A stretch of DNA of 35,507 bases from DATKZS01 sp035527835 [NCBI: bacterium]. GTDB lineage: Bacteria > RBG-13-61-14. Made by a program: the position numbers and the translations under genes. The notes under the pieces are model-generated. The model did no database searches, was not told the origin of the DNA, and saw only the letters and a list, made by a program, of their open reading frames with translations. Shown piece by piece: positions 28,992 through 35,507 of the stretch. Position 1 is the first letter of the stretch. The number at the start of each line of letters is the position of its first letter. The stretch is taken from the NCBI GenBank assembly GCA_035527835.1, contig DATKZS010000085.1:1-35507 (forward strand), in the 5' to 3' direction.

Positions 28992-30020
28992 CTTGACGAG
29001 CGCCCGCTCGAAAAGGACGTCCTTTTCGGCGCGGGCGCATTTTAATTTGATGTCGAGGTCGGCGAGCGCGCGCATGATCCGGCCGGTGTCCCTGGCCGGA
29101 AACTTTTCGAGCTGGGGCTGATACACGCTCTTGATGACCCATTCCCCCTTCGGTCCCAACCCCACCTTTTTCGCAATGGCCGCGATCGGCTCGCCTTGTG
29201 CCAGGTAATCCTGGATTTTCCAGATCAGTCGGAAATGGCGCAGGACCATGGCGAGGACCATGAGCGGCTCCTCGCCCTCCTCGATCATGCGGCGGAAGGC
29301 GCGGAGGGCGGCCTCCACGTCGCGGCCGCCGATGGCGTCGGTGAACTTGTAGATATTGGCCTCCTTGATGTCGGCCACGGCGGCGAGCACGTCGTCGCGG
29401 CCGATCTTTTTCTTGTCGCCCATGAAGAGGGCGACCTTTTCCAGCTCCTGTTCCAGCCCCAACATCTCGTCGCCGACCAGGTCAATCAGCGCCTCGATGG
29501 CGTCCTTGTCAATGCTCTTGCCGCGCTCGCGGGCCATTTCCTGGACCACGCCGGGCAGGCGGGCCGCCGTGGGCCGCGGATAATGCACGGCCATGCCGGC
29601 CTTGGCCGCGGCCTTCTCCAGCGTCTCGTCCTCCTTCTTGCGGCCGGCGCCGCGCAGGGCCAGCGGCCCGGCGGTCAGGACGAGTAGGGTGGATGACACG
29701 GGCGCGGCCAGGTACTGGACCAGCCGCTCGCGGTCCTGGCCCTTGAGTTCCTCCACCCTTTTCACCACCACCAGCCTGTGGTCCGCCATCATGGGCAGGA
29801 TGCGGACGGCGGCCAGGACCTGGCCCAGGTCGGCCTCCCGGCCGTGGAAGTAATCGGCGTTGAACTCGTTGAGCCCGCCCTGGAGCACGCGGGCCTCGAT
29901 CGTCGCCAGGTCGCGGTCAATGGCCCTCGCGTCCTCCCCGTGCAGGAGATAGACGGGGACCAAGTCTCCCTTTTCCAGCGAGCGCTTGAAATCTTCCGGC
30001 TTAATGCTGTTCATGGCCAT
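28968..30020 (-). CDS. holA: DNA polymerase III delta subunit
   Basis: HolA (delta) opens the sliding clamp within the clamp-loader complex. The 350-residue protein shows the delta pattern: VPVYLLHGEDARAIDRDL at the N-terminus, FNADYFHG, ILPMMADHRLVVVKRVEEL, LEQELEKVALFMGD, and the C-terminal NIYKFTDAIGGRD, PLMVLAMVLRHFRLIWKIQDYLAQG and ALADLDIKLK. No Walker A motif is expected in delta and none is seen. It follows lptE by a 134-bp gap filled by an inverted repeat. The lptE-holA order matches other diderm bacteria. No clear Shine-Dalgarno site precedes the ATG at 30020 or the one two codons later. Confidence 0.95.
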   Translation of the reverse strand: MAMNSIKPEDFKRSLEKGDLVPVYLLHGEDARAIDRDLATIEARVLQGGLNEFNADYFHGREADLGQVLAAVRILPMMADHRLVVVKRVEELKGQDRERLVQYLAAPVSSTLLVLTAGPLALRGAGRKKEDETLEKAAAKAGMAVHYPRPTAARLPGVVQEMARERGKSIDKDAIEALIDLVGDEMLGLEQELEKVALFMGDKKKIGRDDVLAAVADIKEANIYKFTDAIGGRDVEAALRAFRRMIEEGEEPLMVLAMVLRHFRLIWKIQDYLAQGEPIAAIAKKVGLGPKGEWVIKSVYQPQLEKFPARDTGRIMRALADLDIKLKCARAEKDVLFERALVKLCLGRLA

Positions 30021-30055
30021 GATAAAAGCGAAAGTGCTTTTTCAGAAAACATTTT

Positions 30056-30135
30056 TTTGCCGCGGATGAACGCAGATAAACGCAGATAAGAAGATAAAAA
30101 ATTATCTGTGTTCATCTGCGTTCATCTGCGGCAAA
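30056..30135. repeat. CGCAGATAAA-type inverted repeat
   Basis: Arms of 34 bp at 30056-30089 and 30102-30135 match at 31 positions around a 12-nt loop. Each arm is three units of the CGCAGATAAA/CGCAGATGAA type. It lies between lptE and holA. Transcribed on the minus strand it forms a strong hairpin that could attenuate holA relative to lptE. Confidence 0.85.
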
Positions 30136-30154
30136 TTTTCCGAATCCCAACCGA

Positions 30155-30697
30155 TCAGAACGAGTCCATCAGCGCGTTTTGCATGGTTTCGCTGAGGTCC
30201 CTGCAAATTTCGTTGATGGCCGCGGCCTTGGCGTCCTCGTTGGCGAGGTAGTTGTCGCCCACCGGGTATTCCTCGGAGCGGGCGGCGGGTCCGGACGACC
30301 AGATCAGGCTTTCGGACTCCGGCGCCAGCAGGGCGCATTCGGCCTCGATAGTCACGCTCTCGGCGGCGACCCTGCCCTCGCGGGTGAAGCTCACGGGATG
30401 GGTGGAGATGTCGCGCATGACGCAGCGCAGCTCGGCCTGGCCTTGTGCCGGCAAGATGGTGACGCGGCCGTCGGCGGACAGCCTTTTGATGAGCTCCTGG
30501 GTGAACACGTCCTCCAGCCCGGCCTCGAGGGTCAGGTTCCTGGCGAGGGGGATGGAGATGCTCGAGACCCCGGACGGGAGCCGGGCGCTCGGCTCGCGGA
30601 CCAGCTTGTAGCCGCAGGAGATGGATAGGGCGGCGAGCACGGCGGCCCACGCGGCGAGGGCGCGTCTCCGGCCGCGGCGCGTGGACAGATCGCTCAA
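30155..30697 (-). CDS. lptE: LptE-like LPS-assembly lipoprotein
   Basis: LptE plugs the LptD barrel and helps insert LPS into the outer membrane. The 180-residue protein has a signal sequence ending LSISC28GYKL, giving a lipid-modified Cys. The -3 position is Ser rather than the usual Leu/Val/Ile. It then shows the family core SSISIPLARNLTLEAGLEDVFTQ, with ELIKRLSADGRV and a C-terminal amphipathic helix (AAINEICRDLSETMQNAL). The start overlaps the response-regulator stop by 4 nt, and holA follows. This supports an outer membrane bearing LPS-like lipid, fitting the glycan cluster at the other end of the window. Confidence 0.87.
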   Translation of the reverse strand: MSDLSTRRGRRRALAAWAAVLAALSISCGYKLVREPSARLPSGVSSISIPLARNLTLEAGLEDVFTQELIKRLSADGRVTILPAQGQAELRCVMRDISTHPVSFTREGRVAAESVTIEAECALLAPESESLIWSSGPAARSEEYPVGDNYLANEDAKAAAINEICRDLSETMQNALMDSF

Positions 30698-31068
30698 ATG
30701 AAATCCGCCTCTTCTTTTTTAGCGATGAAGCGCTGGATGATTTCGTAGAGGGCGTCGTAGCCGAAGGGTTTTACCAGGTAGTCGTCGAAGATTTCGTCCC
30801 ACTGCCCGCGGTTGGACTGTGAGGTGAAGGCGACGACGGGGATTGATTTGATCTCGGGATTGGCCCTGATTCGTCTTGTGACCTCGATGCCGCTCATCTC
30901 GGGCATTACGATGTCCATGATGATGAGGTCGGGCTTGTCGTGTTTCAGGATTTCGAGGGCGTCAATGCCGCTGGCCGCAACTTCAGTGTCATAGCCCAGC
31001 GCTTCCAGGTGGTCGGAAAGGGCCTGCAAGATCATTCGATTATCATCAACGATCAGGATTTTGCTCAT
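30694..31068 (-). CDS. Single-domain response regulator (CheY-like)
   Basis: This 124-residue stand-alone receiver has all phosphorylation residues: acidic pair D8-D9 (LIVDDN), phospho-acceptor D52 (LIIMDIVMPEMSG), T82 (VVAFTSQ) and K100 (YLVKPF). There is no output domain, so it acts by protein-protein contact or in a phosphorelay. No histidine kinase is in the window. Its stop overlaps the lptE start as ATGA, tying it to envelope and replication genes, an uncommon combination. A promoter pair at 31083-31112 puts the transcript start about 8 nt before the ATG, with no Shine-Dalgarno site, so translation may be nearly leaderless. Confidence 0.94.
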   Translation of the reverse strand: MSKILIVDDNRMILQALSDHLEALGYDTEVAASGIDALEILKHDKPDLIIMDIVMPEMSGIEVTRRIRANPEIKSIPVVAFTSQSNRGQWDEIFDDYLVKPFGYDALYEIIQRFIAKKEEADFI

Positions 31069-31082
31069 GGCTTTATACTATT

Positions 31083-31112
31083 AGTTTAGCGCTTGGCGGC
31101 GCGTGATGTCAA
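31083..31112 (-). promoter_or_regulatory. Candidate promoter of the response regulator-lptE-holA operon
   Basis: On the minus strand a perfect TTGACA (31107-31112) is 18 bp from TAAACT (31083-31088). It sits in the 67-bp gap after the transglutaminase-like gene, so this operon can be expressed independently. The leader is very short. Confidence 0.5.
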
Positions 31113-31135
31113 TTTGCGGGGACCGGGCCCGGGTT

Positions 31136-33334
31136 TCATGGGCGGGCGGGCCTGGTAACGGCCGCGAGGGCGCTCTGGATCAATGCCACGGCCCGGGCGT
31201 CGGGCCTGGGCGGTCCGAAGCGGAGGGCGAGATAGGCTTCGGTGGCCTCGGAGACGGGCCGGGCAAAGGGCCAGGCTCCGGCCTCGATCCTGCGGGCCAG
31301 TTCGAGGGCGGTCTCGGAGGCCCGGCGCCGGAGCCCCCTTTTTCCCAGGGCCTTGAGCAGGCGCTCGTATTCCCTCATGGCGCGGACGGCCGGCCGGCCG
31401 GGACGTTGCTTGCCCGCGCCAAGCCACGAGGTGTTCCTGGCCCAGAGCAGGTAGACGGCCAGGGCGGCGGGGATGGCCAGGAGCAGGGGATACGATCGCA
31501 AAATGGAGCGGATGAGAAACGTGGTCCGGGCGGGCAGCCCGGCGATGCTTCTGGTGGCCATGATGCCGCGCTCGCGGATGGTCAGGGCCATATGGTACTG
31601 GTTGTGAAGGTTCAGGTCCACCACGTAGAGGTCCCAGCGGTACTTGATGGCATCGAACACGTCCTTGAGCGCCTGTTGCCATGCGGGGAGGCGGGGTGGA
31701 GGCGCGGCGGCGGGAGTGGGGTCGAACATGATCCATCGGCCGGCGGGCAGGAGCATCTCGACCCAGGTATGGGCGTCACTCTCCCTGACGCTCAGGTAAT
31801 TATCAATCGGGTTCCAGTCAGCTCCGGCCAGATAGCCGTTGGCGATGCGGGCGGGGATTCCGACGCCGCGGAGCATGAGGACCATGGCGGTTGCGAAGTG
31901 CTGGCAGTATCCGGTGCGGGAGTTGAAGAGGAAATCGGTGATGGGGTCGGGGGCGGCGTCGGAGGGGGTGTCCAGGTCGTAGGCGTAATTCATGAGCAGG
32001 TACTGGCGGATGTTCTCGGCGCGGGCGCACGGCGACGGGTCGTTTCCGGCGACGCGGCGGGCGAGGTCGGCGATCCGTTCCATGCCGGAAGGCATTGAGA
32101 GGTAAGCGGGTTCGGGCGCTCCGCCGCTGCCGGCGGCGCCGCGGTCCCGCATCTCCTCGCACGCTCTGGCGCCTTCGGGGAGCGGGGTTGACCACACGGT
32201 GTAGGCGACGCGGTCATACACGGGGGTGTCGAGGGGGAGGCTGATATATCCGTTATGATATTCGAGCACGGCGCGGAACTGGAAGGGCACGGCGACGGAG
32301 TTGATGCTGGGGATTCCGAAGAGGATGCCGGTCTCGATGGGTTCGAGGATGATCTCCTGCTTGACGCTGTTGGCGAGGGACGAGATCTTGTCGAGGGTCA
32401 CGGTTTCCTGGTAGCTGAAGCGATGCATGGCTTTGAGTCCCAAGTTGTCGGACCAGGCGCGGCCGTCGAAGAATTCGAGGGCATTGCCGCGGAAGTAATA
32501 GAGTCCGGCGCCGGCGGCGTCGTCCATCTGGACCCTCATGACCAGGGCGTTGCTCAGCTTGATCTTGCCCAGCGATCCGAACTCGACGGTGTCGGAGAAG
32601 CCGGAGACGCGGGAATGAATGCCTGTTTTCCAGCTGAACAGTCCGCGTCCCACCCGGGGGATGGTGAAGAAGAACACGAAGCCGACGATGAAGACGGCCA
32701 GGGCAAAGGCGGCGGAGAAGCCGAAGAAGCGGCCGGGCACGGGCACGGGCGCGGGGCGGGGCGCGGCCGGCGTCTTGAGGCCCAGGGCCGCGCGCTCGAT
32801 GGCCTGGATCCGCTCGCGCTGGATCGAGACGGCCCGGGACTGCTGCTTCAGAGAGAAGAGCAGGAGCGCGGAGGTGGCGCAGACGGTGAAAAACGCGAGG
32901 GAGGCGAAAAACGTCATGGAGATGGTCATGATGGATGCGGCCGAGACCTCGAGCAGACAAAGGAGAAGCACGACCAGCTCGTCGCGGGGAGTGGCCCGCG
33001 TCAGATAGCGGATGATGAGGGTGTAAATGAGGAAATAGGAGATGGCGCGGAAATACGATTCAAAAGAGCGGGGCGGGGTCAGCGCGGAGGCGGCGCAGAG
33101 GACGAGCAGGATGATGATGAGCGCGTTCCATGTCCATGGCGGGATTCGGCGGAGGCGTTTTACGAAGACGGCCAGGAAGAGGGACGCGGCCATGGCGAGA
33201 GCGTGCAGGGGGTGGATTTCACGGGTGAGGAGCAGACAGAGATGGGCGGCGGCGATGGTGAGGAGCAGGGATAGTCCGAAGGCGGTCTCGACGGCGAGGG
33301 AGCGGGCCGGCGGCGGGAACCTTCTTGGGGCCAT
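31136..33334 (-). CDS. Transglutaminase-like membrane protein (TgpA type)
   Basis: This 732-residue protein has the TgpA layout. N-terminal transmembrane helices (FGLSLLLTIAAAHLCLLL to FSAAFALAVFIVGFVFFF, about residues 15-225) are followed by a large extracytoplasmic region and then a transglutaminase-core domain. The catalytic triad is visible as Cys near 477 (SRTGYCQHFATAMVLMLR), His near 522 (ESDAHTWVEML) and Asp near 538 (WIMFDPTPA). A further transmembrane helix (YPLLLAIPAALAVYLLW) and a cytosolic Arg-rich helical tail follow. Family members act on peptides or proteins at the membrane, with protease or crosslinking activity rarely proven. It starts three bases after a double zinc-ribbon gene, without its own good ribosome site, so translation is probably coupled. 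Confidence 0.9.
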   Translation of the reverse strand: MAPRRFPPPARSLAVETAFGLSLLLTIAAAHLCLLLTREIHPLHALAMAASLFLAVFVKRLRRIPPWTWNALIIILLVLCAASALTPPRSFESYFRAISYFLIYTLIIRYLTRATPRDELVVLLLCLLEVSAASIMTISMTFFASLAFFTVCATSALLLFSLKQQSRAVSIQRERIQAIERAALGLKTPAAPRPAPVPVPGRFFGFSAAFALAVFIVGFVFFFTIPRVGRGLFSWKTGIHSRVSGFSDTVEFGSLGKIKLSNALVMRVQMDDAAGAGLYYFRGNALEFFDGRAWSDNLGLKAMHRFSYQETVTLDKISSLANSVKQEIILEPIETGILFGIPSINSVAVPFQFRAVLEYHNGYISLPLDTPVYDRVAYTVWSTPLPEGARACEEMRDRGAAGSGGAPEPAYLSMPSGMERIADLARRVAGNDPSPCARAENIRQYLLMNYAYDLDTPSDAAPDPITDFLFNSRTGYCQHFATAMVLMLRGVGIPARIANGYLAGADWNPIDNYLSVRESDAHTWVEMLLPAGRWIMFDPTPAAAPPPRLPAWQQALKDVFDAIKYRWDLYVVDLNLHNQYHMALTIRERGIMATRSIAGLPARTTFLIRSILRSYPLLLAIPAALAVYLLWARNTSWLGAGKQRPGRPAVRAMREYERLLKALGKRGLRRRASETALELARRIEAGAWPFARPVSEATEAYLALRFGPPRPDARAVALIQSALAAVTRPARP

Positions 33335-33337
33335 GGG

Positions 33338-33556
33338 TCAGGCCAGCTGCTGCTGGTGGAGCAGCTCGCCGCAGTTCACGCAGACCCTCGCCTCCGCGGA
33401 GTTGCGCAGCCCGCACTTCTTGCACTTTTTATGCTGGCCCTCGTCCTCGTTCTCGGGCTCGACGTTGAACCGGGCCAGGACCCTGCCGCACCGGTCGCAG
33501 AATTTTCCCGGCGGCGTTTCGTACTCCATTCCGCAGAACTCGCATTTAATCGGCAT
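33338..33556 (-). CDS. Small double zinc-ribbon protein
   Basis: This 72-residue protein has four CxxC pairs: CEFC, CDRC, CKKC and CVNC (MPIKCEFCGMEYETP, GKFCDRCGRVL, HKKCKKCGLRNS, ARVCVNCGELLHQ). They form two four-Cys zinc ribbons joined by an acidic linker (EPENEDEG). Such proteins often mediate nucleic-acid or protein contacts, but no specific function is known. AAGGAG precedes the ATG. It is cotranscribed with the transglutaminase-like gene 3 bp downstream. Confidence 0.85.
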   Translation of the reverse strand: MPIKCEFCGMEYETPPGKFCDRCGRVLARFNVEPENEDEGQHKKCKKCGLRNSAEARVCVNCGELLHQQQLA

Positions 33557-33610
33557 GTCCGCGCTCCTTACGAGTGGGATATGGAAATCAGATACGGACG
33601 TCCGGGAACG

Positions 33611-33639
33611 AATATAGCATCCCCGGCGCGGCGGGACAA
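33611..33639 (-). promoter_or_regulatory. Candidate promoter of the zinc-ribbon-transglutaminase operon
   Basis: On the minus strand TTGTCC (33634-33639) and TATATT (33611-33616) are 17 bp apart. The start would be near 33604, inside a perfect 10-bp palindrome CGGACGTCCG (33595-33604). Confidence 0.45.
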
Positions 33640-33664
33640 GCGGTTAAAGTGCGCGGTTAGAAAT

Positions 33665-33686
33665 GCGCGGGTGAGGGCACCCGCGC
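33665..33686 (-). terminator. Hairpin downstream of the sigma-54 activator
   Basis: GCGCGGGTG and CACCCGCGC (33665-33673, 33678-33686) form a 9-bp stem with a 4-nt loop about 45 bp after the activator's stop. On the minus strand it is followed by ATTTCTAA rather than a T-run, so it is a weak intrinsic-terminator candidate. Confidence 0.4.
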
Positions 33687-33732
33687 CCCTCTTAGCATCG
33701 GGAGACCCGGCGGCGTCATCCTGGCGCGCGGT

Positions 33733-35139
33733 CTAGGCGCGTTTTTTTCTTTCCATGCTCCACTTGCGTCGCTTCTGCCAGAGGGTTTTGGTGGTAATTC
33801 CGAGGGAGGAGGCGAGCTCTTTTTCGGTGTACTCGGCCTCGAACATGCGGACGAACTCGCGGGAGTAGTCTTCGAGGGACAGTTTGAGGTCGAGGGCCTC
33901 TTCGAGGAAGCGGTGCTGCCTCTCGTTTCCCCTTCGCTCGAGGAACATGGGCATGTCCCTCTCCTCGATGATGGCCTTGCGGTTGTGGAGGGCCATGATC
34001 TGGAGGATGGTGTGTTCGAGCTCGCGGACGTTTCCGGGCCATTCATAGTTTTTGAGCATACCCATGGCTCCGCGGGTGATGCCTCGGATCTGGTGATCGT
34101 ACTCGCGCTGGTACTTGCGAAGGAAGTAGTTGACGAAGGTCTCGATGTCCTGGGGGCGGTCGCGGAGGGGCGGCATCTGGACGTGGACGACGTTGAGTCG
34201 GTAATAAAGGTCCTGGCGGAATCGTCCGAGCCTGACCTCCCGTTCCAGCTCCTTGTTGGTGGCGGCGATGATTCTGAGGTCGAGCTTGGTGACCTTGTCT
34301 GATCCGACCCTCCTGACCTCTCCGTCCTGGAGGACGCGGAGGAGCTTGACCTGGAGGTCGAGGGGGAACTCGCCGACCTCGTCGAAAAACGCGGTGCCGT
34401 GGTTGGCTTGTTCGAGGAGTCCGCGCTTGTCGCCGGAAGCTCCGGTGAAAGCGCCGGAGACGTATCCGAAGAGCTCGGACTCGACGAGTCCGGCGGGTAT
34501 GGTTCCGCAGTCCACGACGACGAAGGGCTGGTCCTTGCGCTTGCTCTTGCGGTGAATGGTCCTGGCGACGATCTCCTTTCCGGTGCCGGACTCTCCGGTG
34601 ACGAGGATGGTCGAGTTGGTGGGCGCGACCTGGTCGAGGAGGTCGCGGATGGCCTTTACCGGCGGGGCCGTGCCGATGAGCTCGGGAGAGGTGAGCTCGA
34701 GCTCGGGCTCGGTGATCTCGATTCTCTCCATCCGGATTTTTTCCATGAGCTGGCTGGCGCTCATGATGAGCTGTTCGGTGGAGAAGGGGCGTTCGAGGAA
34801 GTCGAAGGCGCCGGCCTTGATGTGTTCGACGACCTCCTGGGCCTGGACGTGTCCGGAGGTCACGACGACGCGGGTGCTGAGGCGGTGGATCTGGATGCGG
34901 TGCAACAGCTCGAGAGCGCTCACGTCACGCGAGGCAAAGGAGAGAATGGCCAGGGTCACGGTCCCGGACACGATGGTGGACCATGCCTCTTCTCCGGTCT
35001 GGGCCTGCACGATTTCAATGCCGGCGATGCCCTCGCTCAGGGCGGAGGTGACCTGGGACCGGAACTCGGCGTCGCCATCGAGGACAAGCACCAGGTCGCG
35101 AATGGCCTTGTCCCTCATTTCCTTGTTCTCCGTCCTCAT
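33733..35139 (-). CDS. Sigma-54-dependent activator with degenerate receiver domain
   Basis: This 468-residue NtrC-like protein has three parts. The receiver (about 15-130) keeps D21/D23 and a Thr (VVVTSGH). It has lost the phospho-acceptor: the strand reads LAILSFASRD, with S67 at the Asp position. The usual Lys is Arg (LERPF). It is therefore probably not controlled by phosphorylation. The AAA+ domain is intact, with Walker A GESGTGKE, the sigma-54 contact GAFTGAS, Walker B TAFFDEV and RIIAATNKELE. The C-terminal Fis-type helix-turn-helix is KELASSLGITTKTLWQKRRKW. It would open promoters bound by sigma-54 RNA polymerase. ATG 35139 lacks a close ribosome site. An internal ATG at 35118 after AAGGAA is an alternative start. 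Confidence 0.93.
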   Translation of the reverse strand: MRTENKEMRDKAIRDLVLVLDGDAEFRSQVTSALSEGIAGIEIVQAQTGEEAWSTIVSGTVTLAILSFASRDVSALELLHRIQIHRLSTRVVVTSGHVQAQEVVEHIKAGAFDFLERPFSTEQLIMSASQLMEKIRMERIEITEPELELTSPELIGTAPPVKAIRDLLDQVAPTNSTILVTGESGTGKEIVARTIHRKSKRKDQPFVVVDCGTIPAGLVESELFGYVSGAFTGASGDKRGLLEQANHGTAFFDEVGEFPLDLQVKLLRVLQDGEVRRVGSDKVTKLDLRIIAATNKELEREVRLGRFRQDLYYRLNVVHVQMPPLRDRPQDIETFVNYFLRKYQREYDHQIRGITRGAMGMLKNYEWPGNVRELEHTILQIMALHNRKAIIEERDMPMFLERRGNERQHRFLEEALDLKLSLEDYSREFVRMFEAEYTEKELASSLGITTKTLWQKRRKWSMERKKRA

Positions 35140-35239
35140 TTTTTTACTACGTAACTCCCATATTAATTATTTTCCGGCGCGGCCGCCGCCGATGCCGCCT
35201 CCGCGATGACCGGGTTCGGCCCACTCCCGCCCTTCGGCC

Positions 35240-35507
35240 TCATGGCCCCACGGCGGTGAAGGTGAACGCCGGCAACAGGTCAACGTCATTCATCCATCGG
35301 CCTTTTTCTTCGGCGAGCAAGAGCCCGCAATGGGGGATTTGAGCGTTGACGATGATGAGGCCGGGTCCGGTGATGGAGAGGACGATGGTGGCGTGGCCGC
35401 CGTCAAGTTTGCCGTTGACGCCGGACACGTCGAAGCGGTTGCCCGCCGGGCCCGCGCTATAGCTGCCGTCGCCGCCGAGCAGCACGGCCGTGCCCGTGGA
35501 GGTATCG
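35240..35507 (-). CDS. C-terminal fragment of a gene running off the window
   Basis: This frame is open from the window edge to a stop at 35240, giving 88 residues of C-terminus (ending LLPAFTFTAVGP). The visible part is rich in Gly, Val and Thr with beta-strand character (GKLDGGHATIVLSITGPGLIIVNAQIP), like an extracellular or surface beta-rich domain. A GTG at 35485 could serve as a start for an 81-residue protein, but a partial larger gene is more likely because the frame stays open and no ribosome site precedes it. The 100 bp between it and the activator gene hold no feature I can support. Confidence 0.5.
   Translation of the reverse strand, partial: DTSTGTAVLLGGDGSYSAGPAGNRFDVSGVNGKLDGGHATIVLSITGPGLIIVNAQIPHCGLLLAEEKGRWMNDVDLLPAFTFTAVGP

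Noticed and set aside
9221-30135. CRISPR array reading of the CGCCAAG and related tandem units
   Set aside because: The units are 8-11 nt, adjacent or spaced by 1-4 nt, in inverted pairs, with no spacers of 25-40 nt and no cas genes.
1-35507. tRNA, rRNA or riboswitch
   Set aside because: I found no cloverleaf, rRNA core or recognisable riboswitch motif by eye. A covariance-model scan would be needed to exclude small ones.

Overview
This window looks like chromosome from a high-GC diderm (outer-membrane) bacterium. The diderm call rests on an LptE-like lipoprotein, a putative outer-membrane beta-barrel and MurJ. Gene starts use ATG and GTG with AGGAGG-type Shine-Dalgarno sites, and many neighbouring genes overlap by 4 nt. 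The taxon cannot be fixed from sequence alone. Dense families of intergenic palindromes suggest an uncultivated environmental lineage rather than a well-studied genus. I saw no rRNA, tRNA, CRISPR array or transposase.

Layout. 1-8168 (+): a glycan/exopolysaccharide cluster with four glycosyltransferases (two GT2, two GT4), a SAM methyltransferase, a B12-type radical SAM enzyme and a nucleotide-sugar epimerase carrying a zinc-ribbon-like insert. Five of these genes are chained by 4-nt overlaps. 8188-9210 (+): a USG-1-like aspartate-semialdehyde dehydrogenase paralogue that has lost the catalytic Cys. 9316-12531 (-): a PHP hydrolase, cdsA, gamma-carbonic-anhydrase-like, aroB operon. 12700-14415 (-): a Tat-exported metallophosphoesterase and an outer-membrane barrel. 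14487-22590 (-): a DNA-damage region with a LexA-type repressor, a catalytically dead Y-family polymerase (ImuB-like) and a DnaE2-like polymerase. Between lexA and imuB lies an AT-rich island of about 2.6 kb, with its own promoter, a 22-codon ORF, a 12-repeat TPR protein and a HEPN-domain protein. 22729-23931 (-): alkaline phosphatase. 24136-25617 (+): a secreted unknown and Era. 25879-28235 (-): FmdB-type zinc ribbon, an O6-alkylguanine alkyltransferase-like protein and MurJ. 28704-28991 (+): ribosomal protein S20. 28968-31068 (-): response regulator, LptE and HolA. 31136-33556 (-): a double zinc ribbon and a transglutaminase-like membrane protein. 33733-35139 (-): a sigma-54 activator with a degenerate receiver. 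35240-35507 (-): the C-terminal end of a gene running off the window.

Most notable. (1) The TPR-HEPN pair is compositionally foreign, sits where imuA would be expected in a lexA-imuA-imuB-dnaE2 mutasome locus, and is flanked by palindromic repeat clusters. The HEPN protein carries an intact R-N-x3-H motif. It is a candidate, unproven, RNA-targeting defence or toxin module. (2) Many intergenic gaps carry long inverted repeats whose arms are themselves short tandem units (CGCCAAG-, ACAGGATTA-, CGCAGATAA- and GCGCAAAG-type). One gap (28301-28595) holds three nested levels of palindrome.
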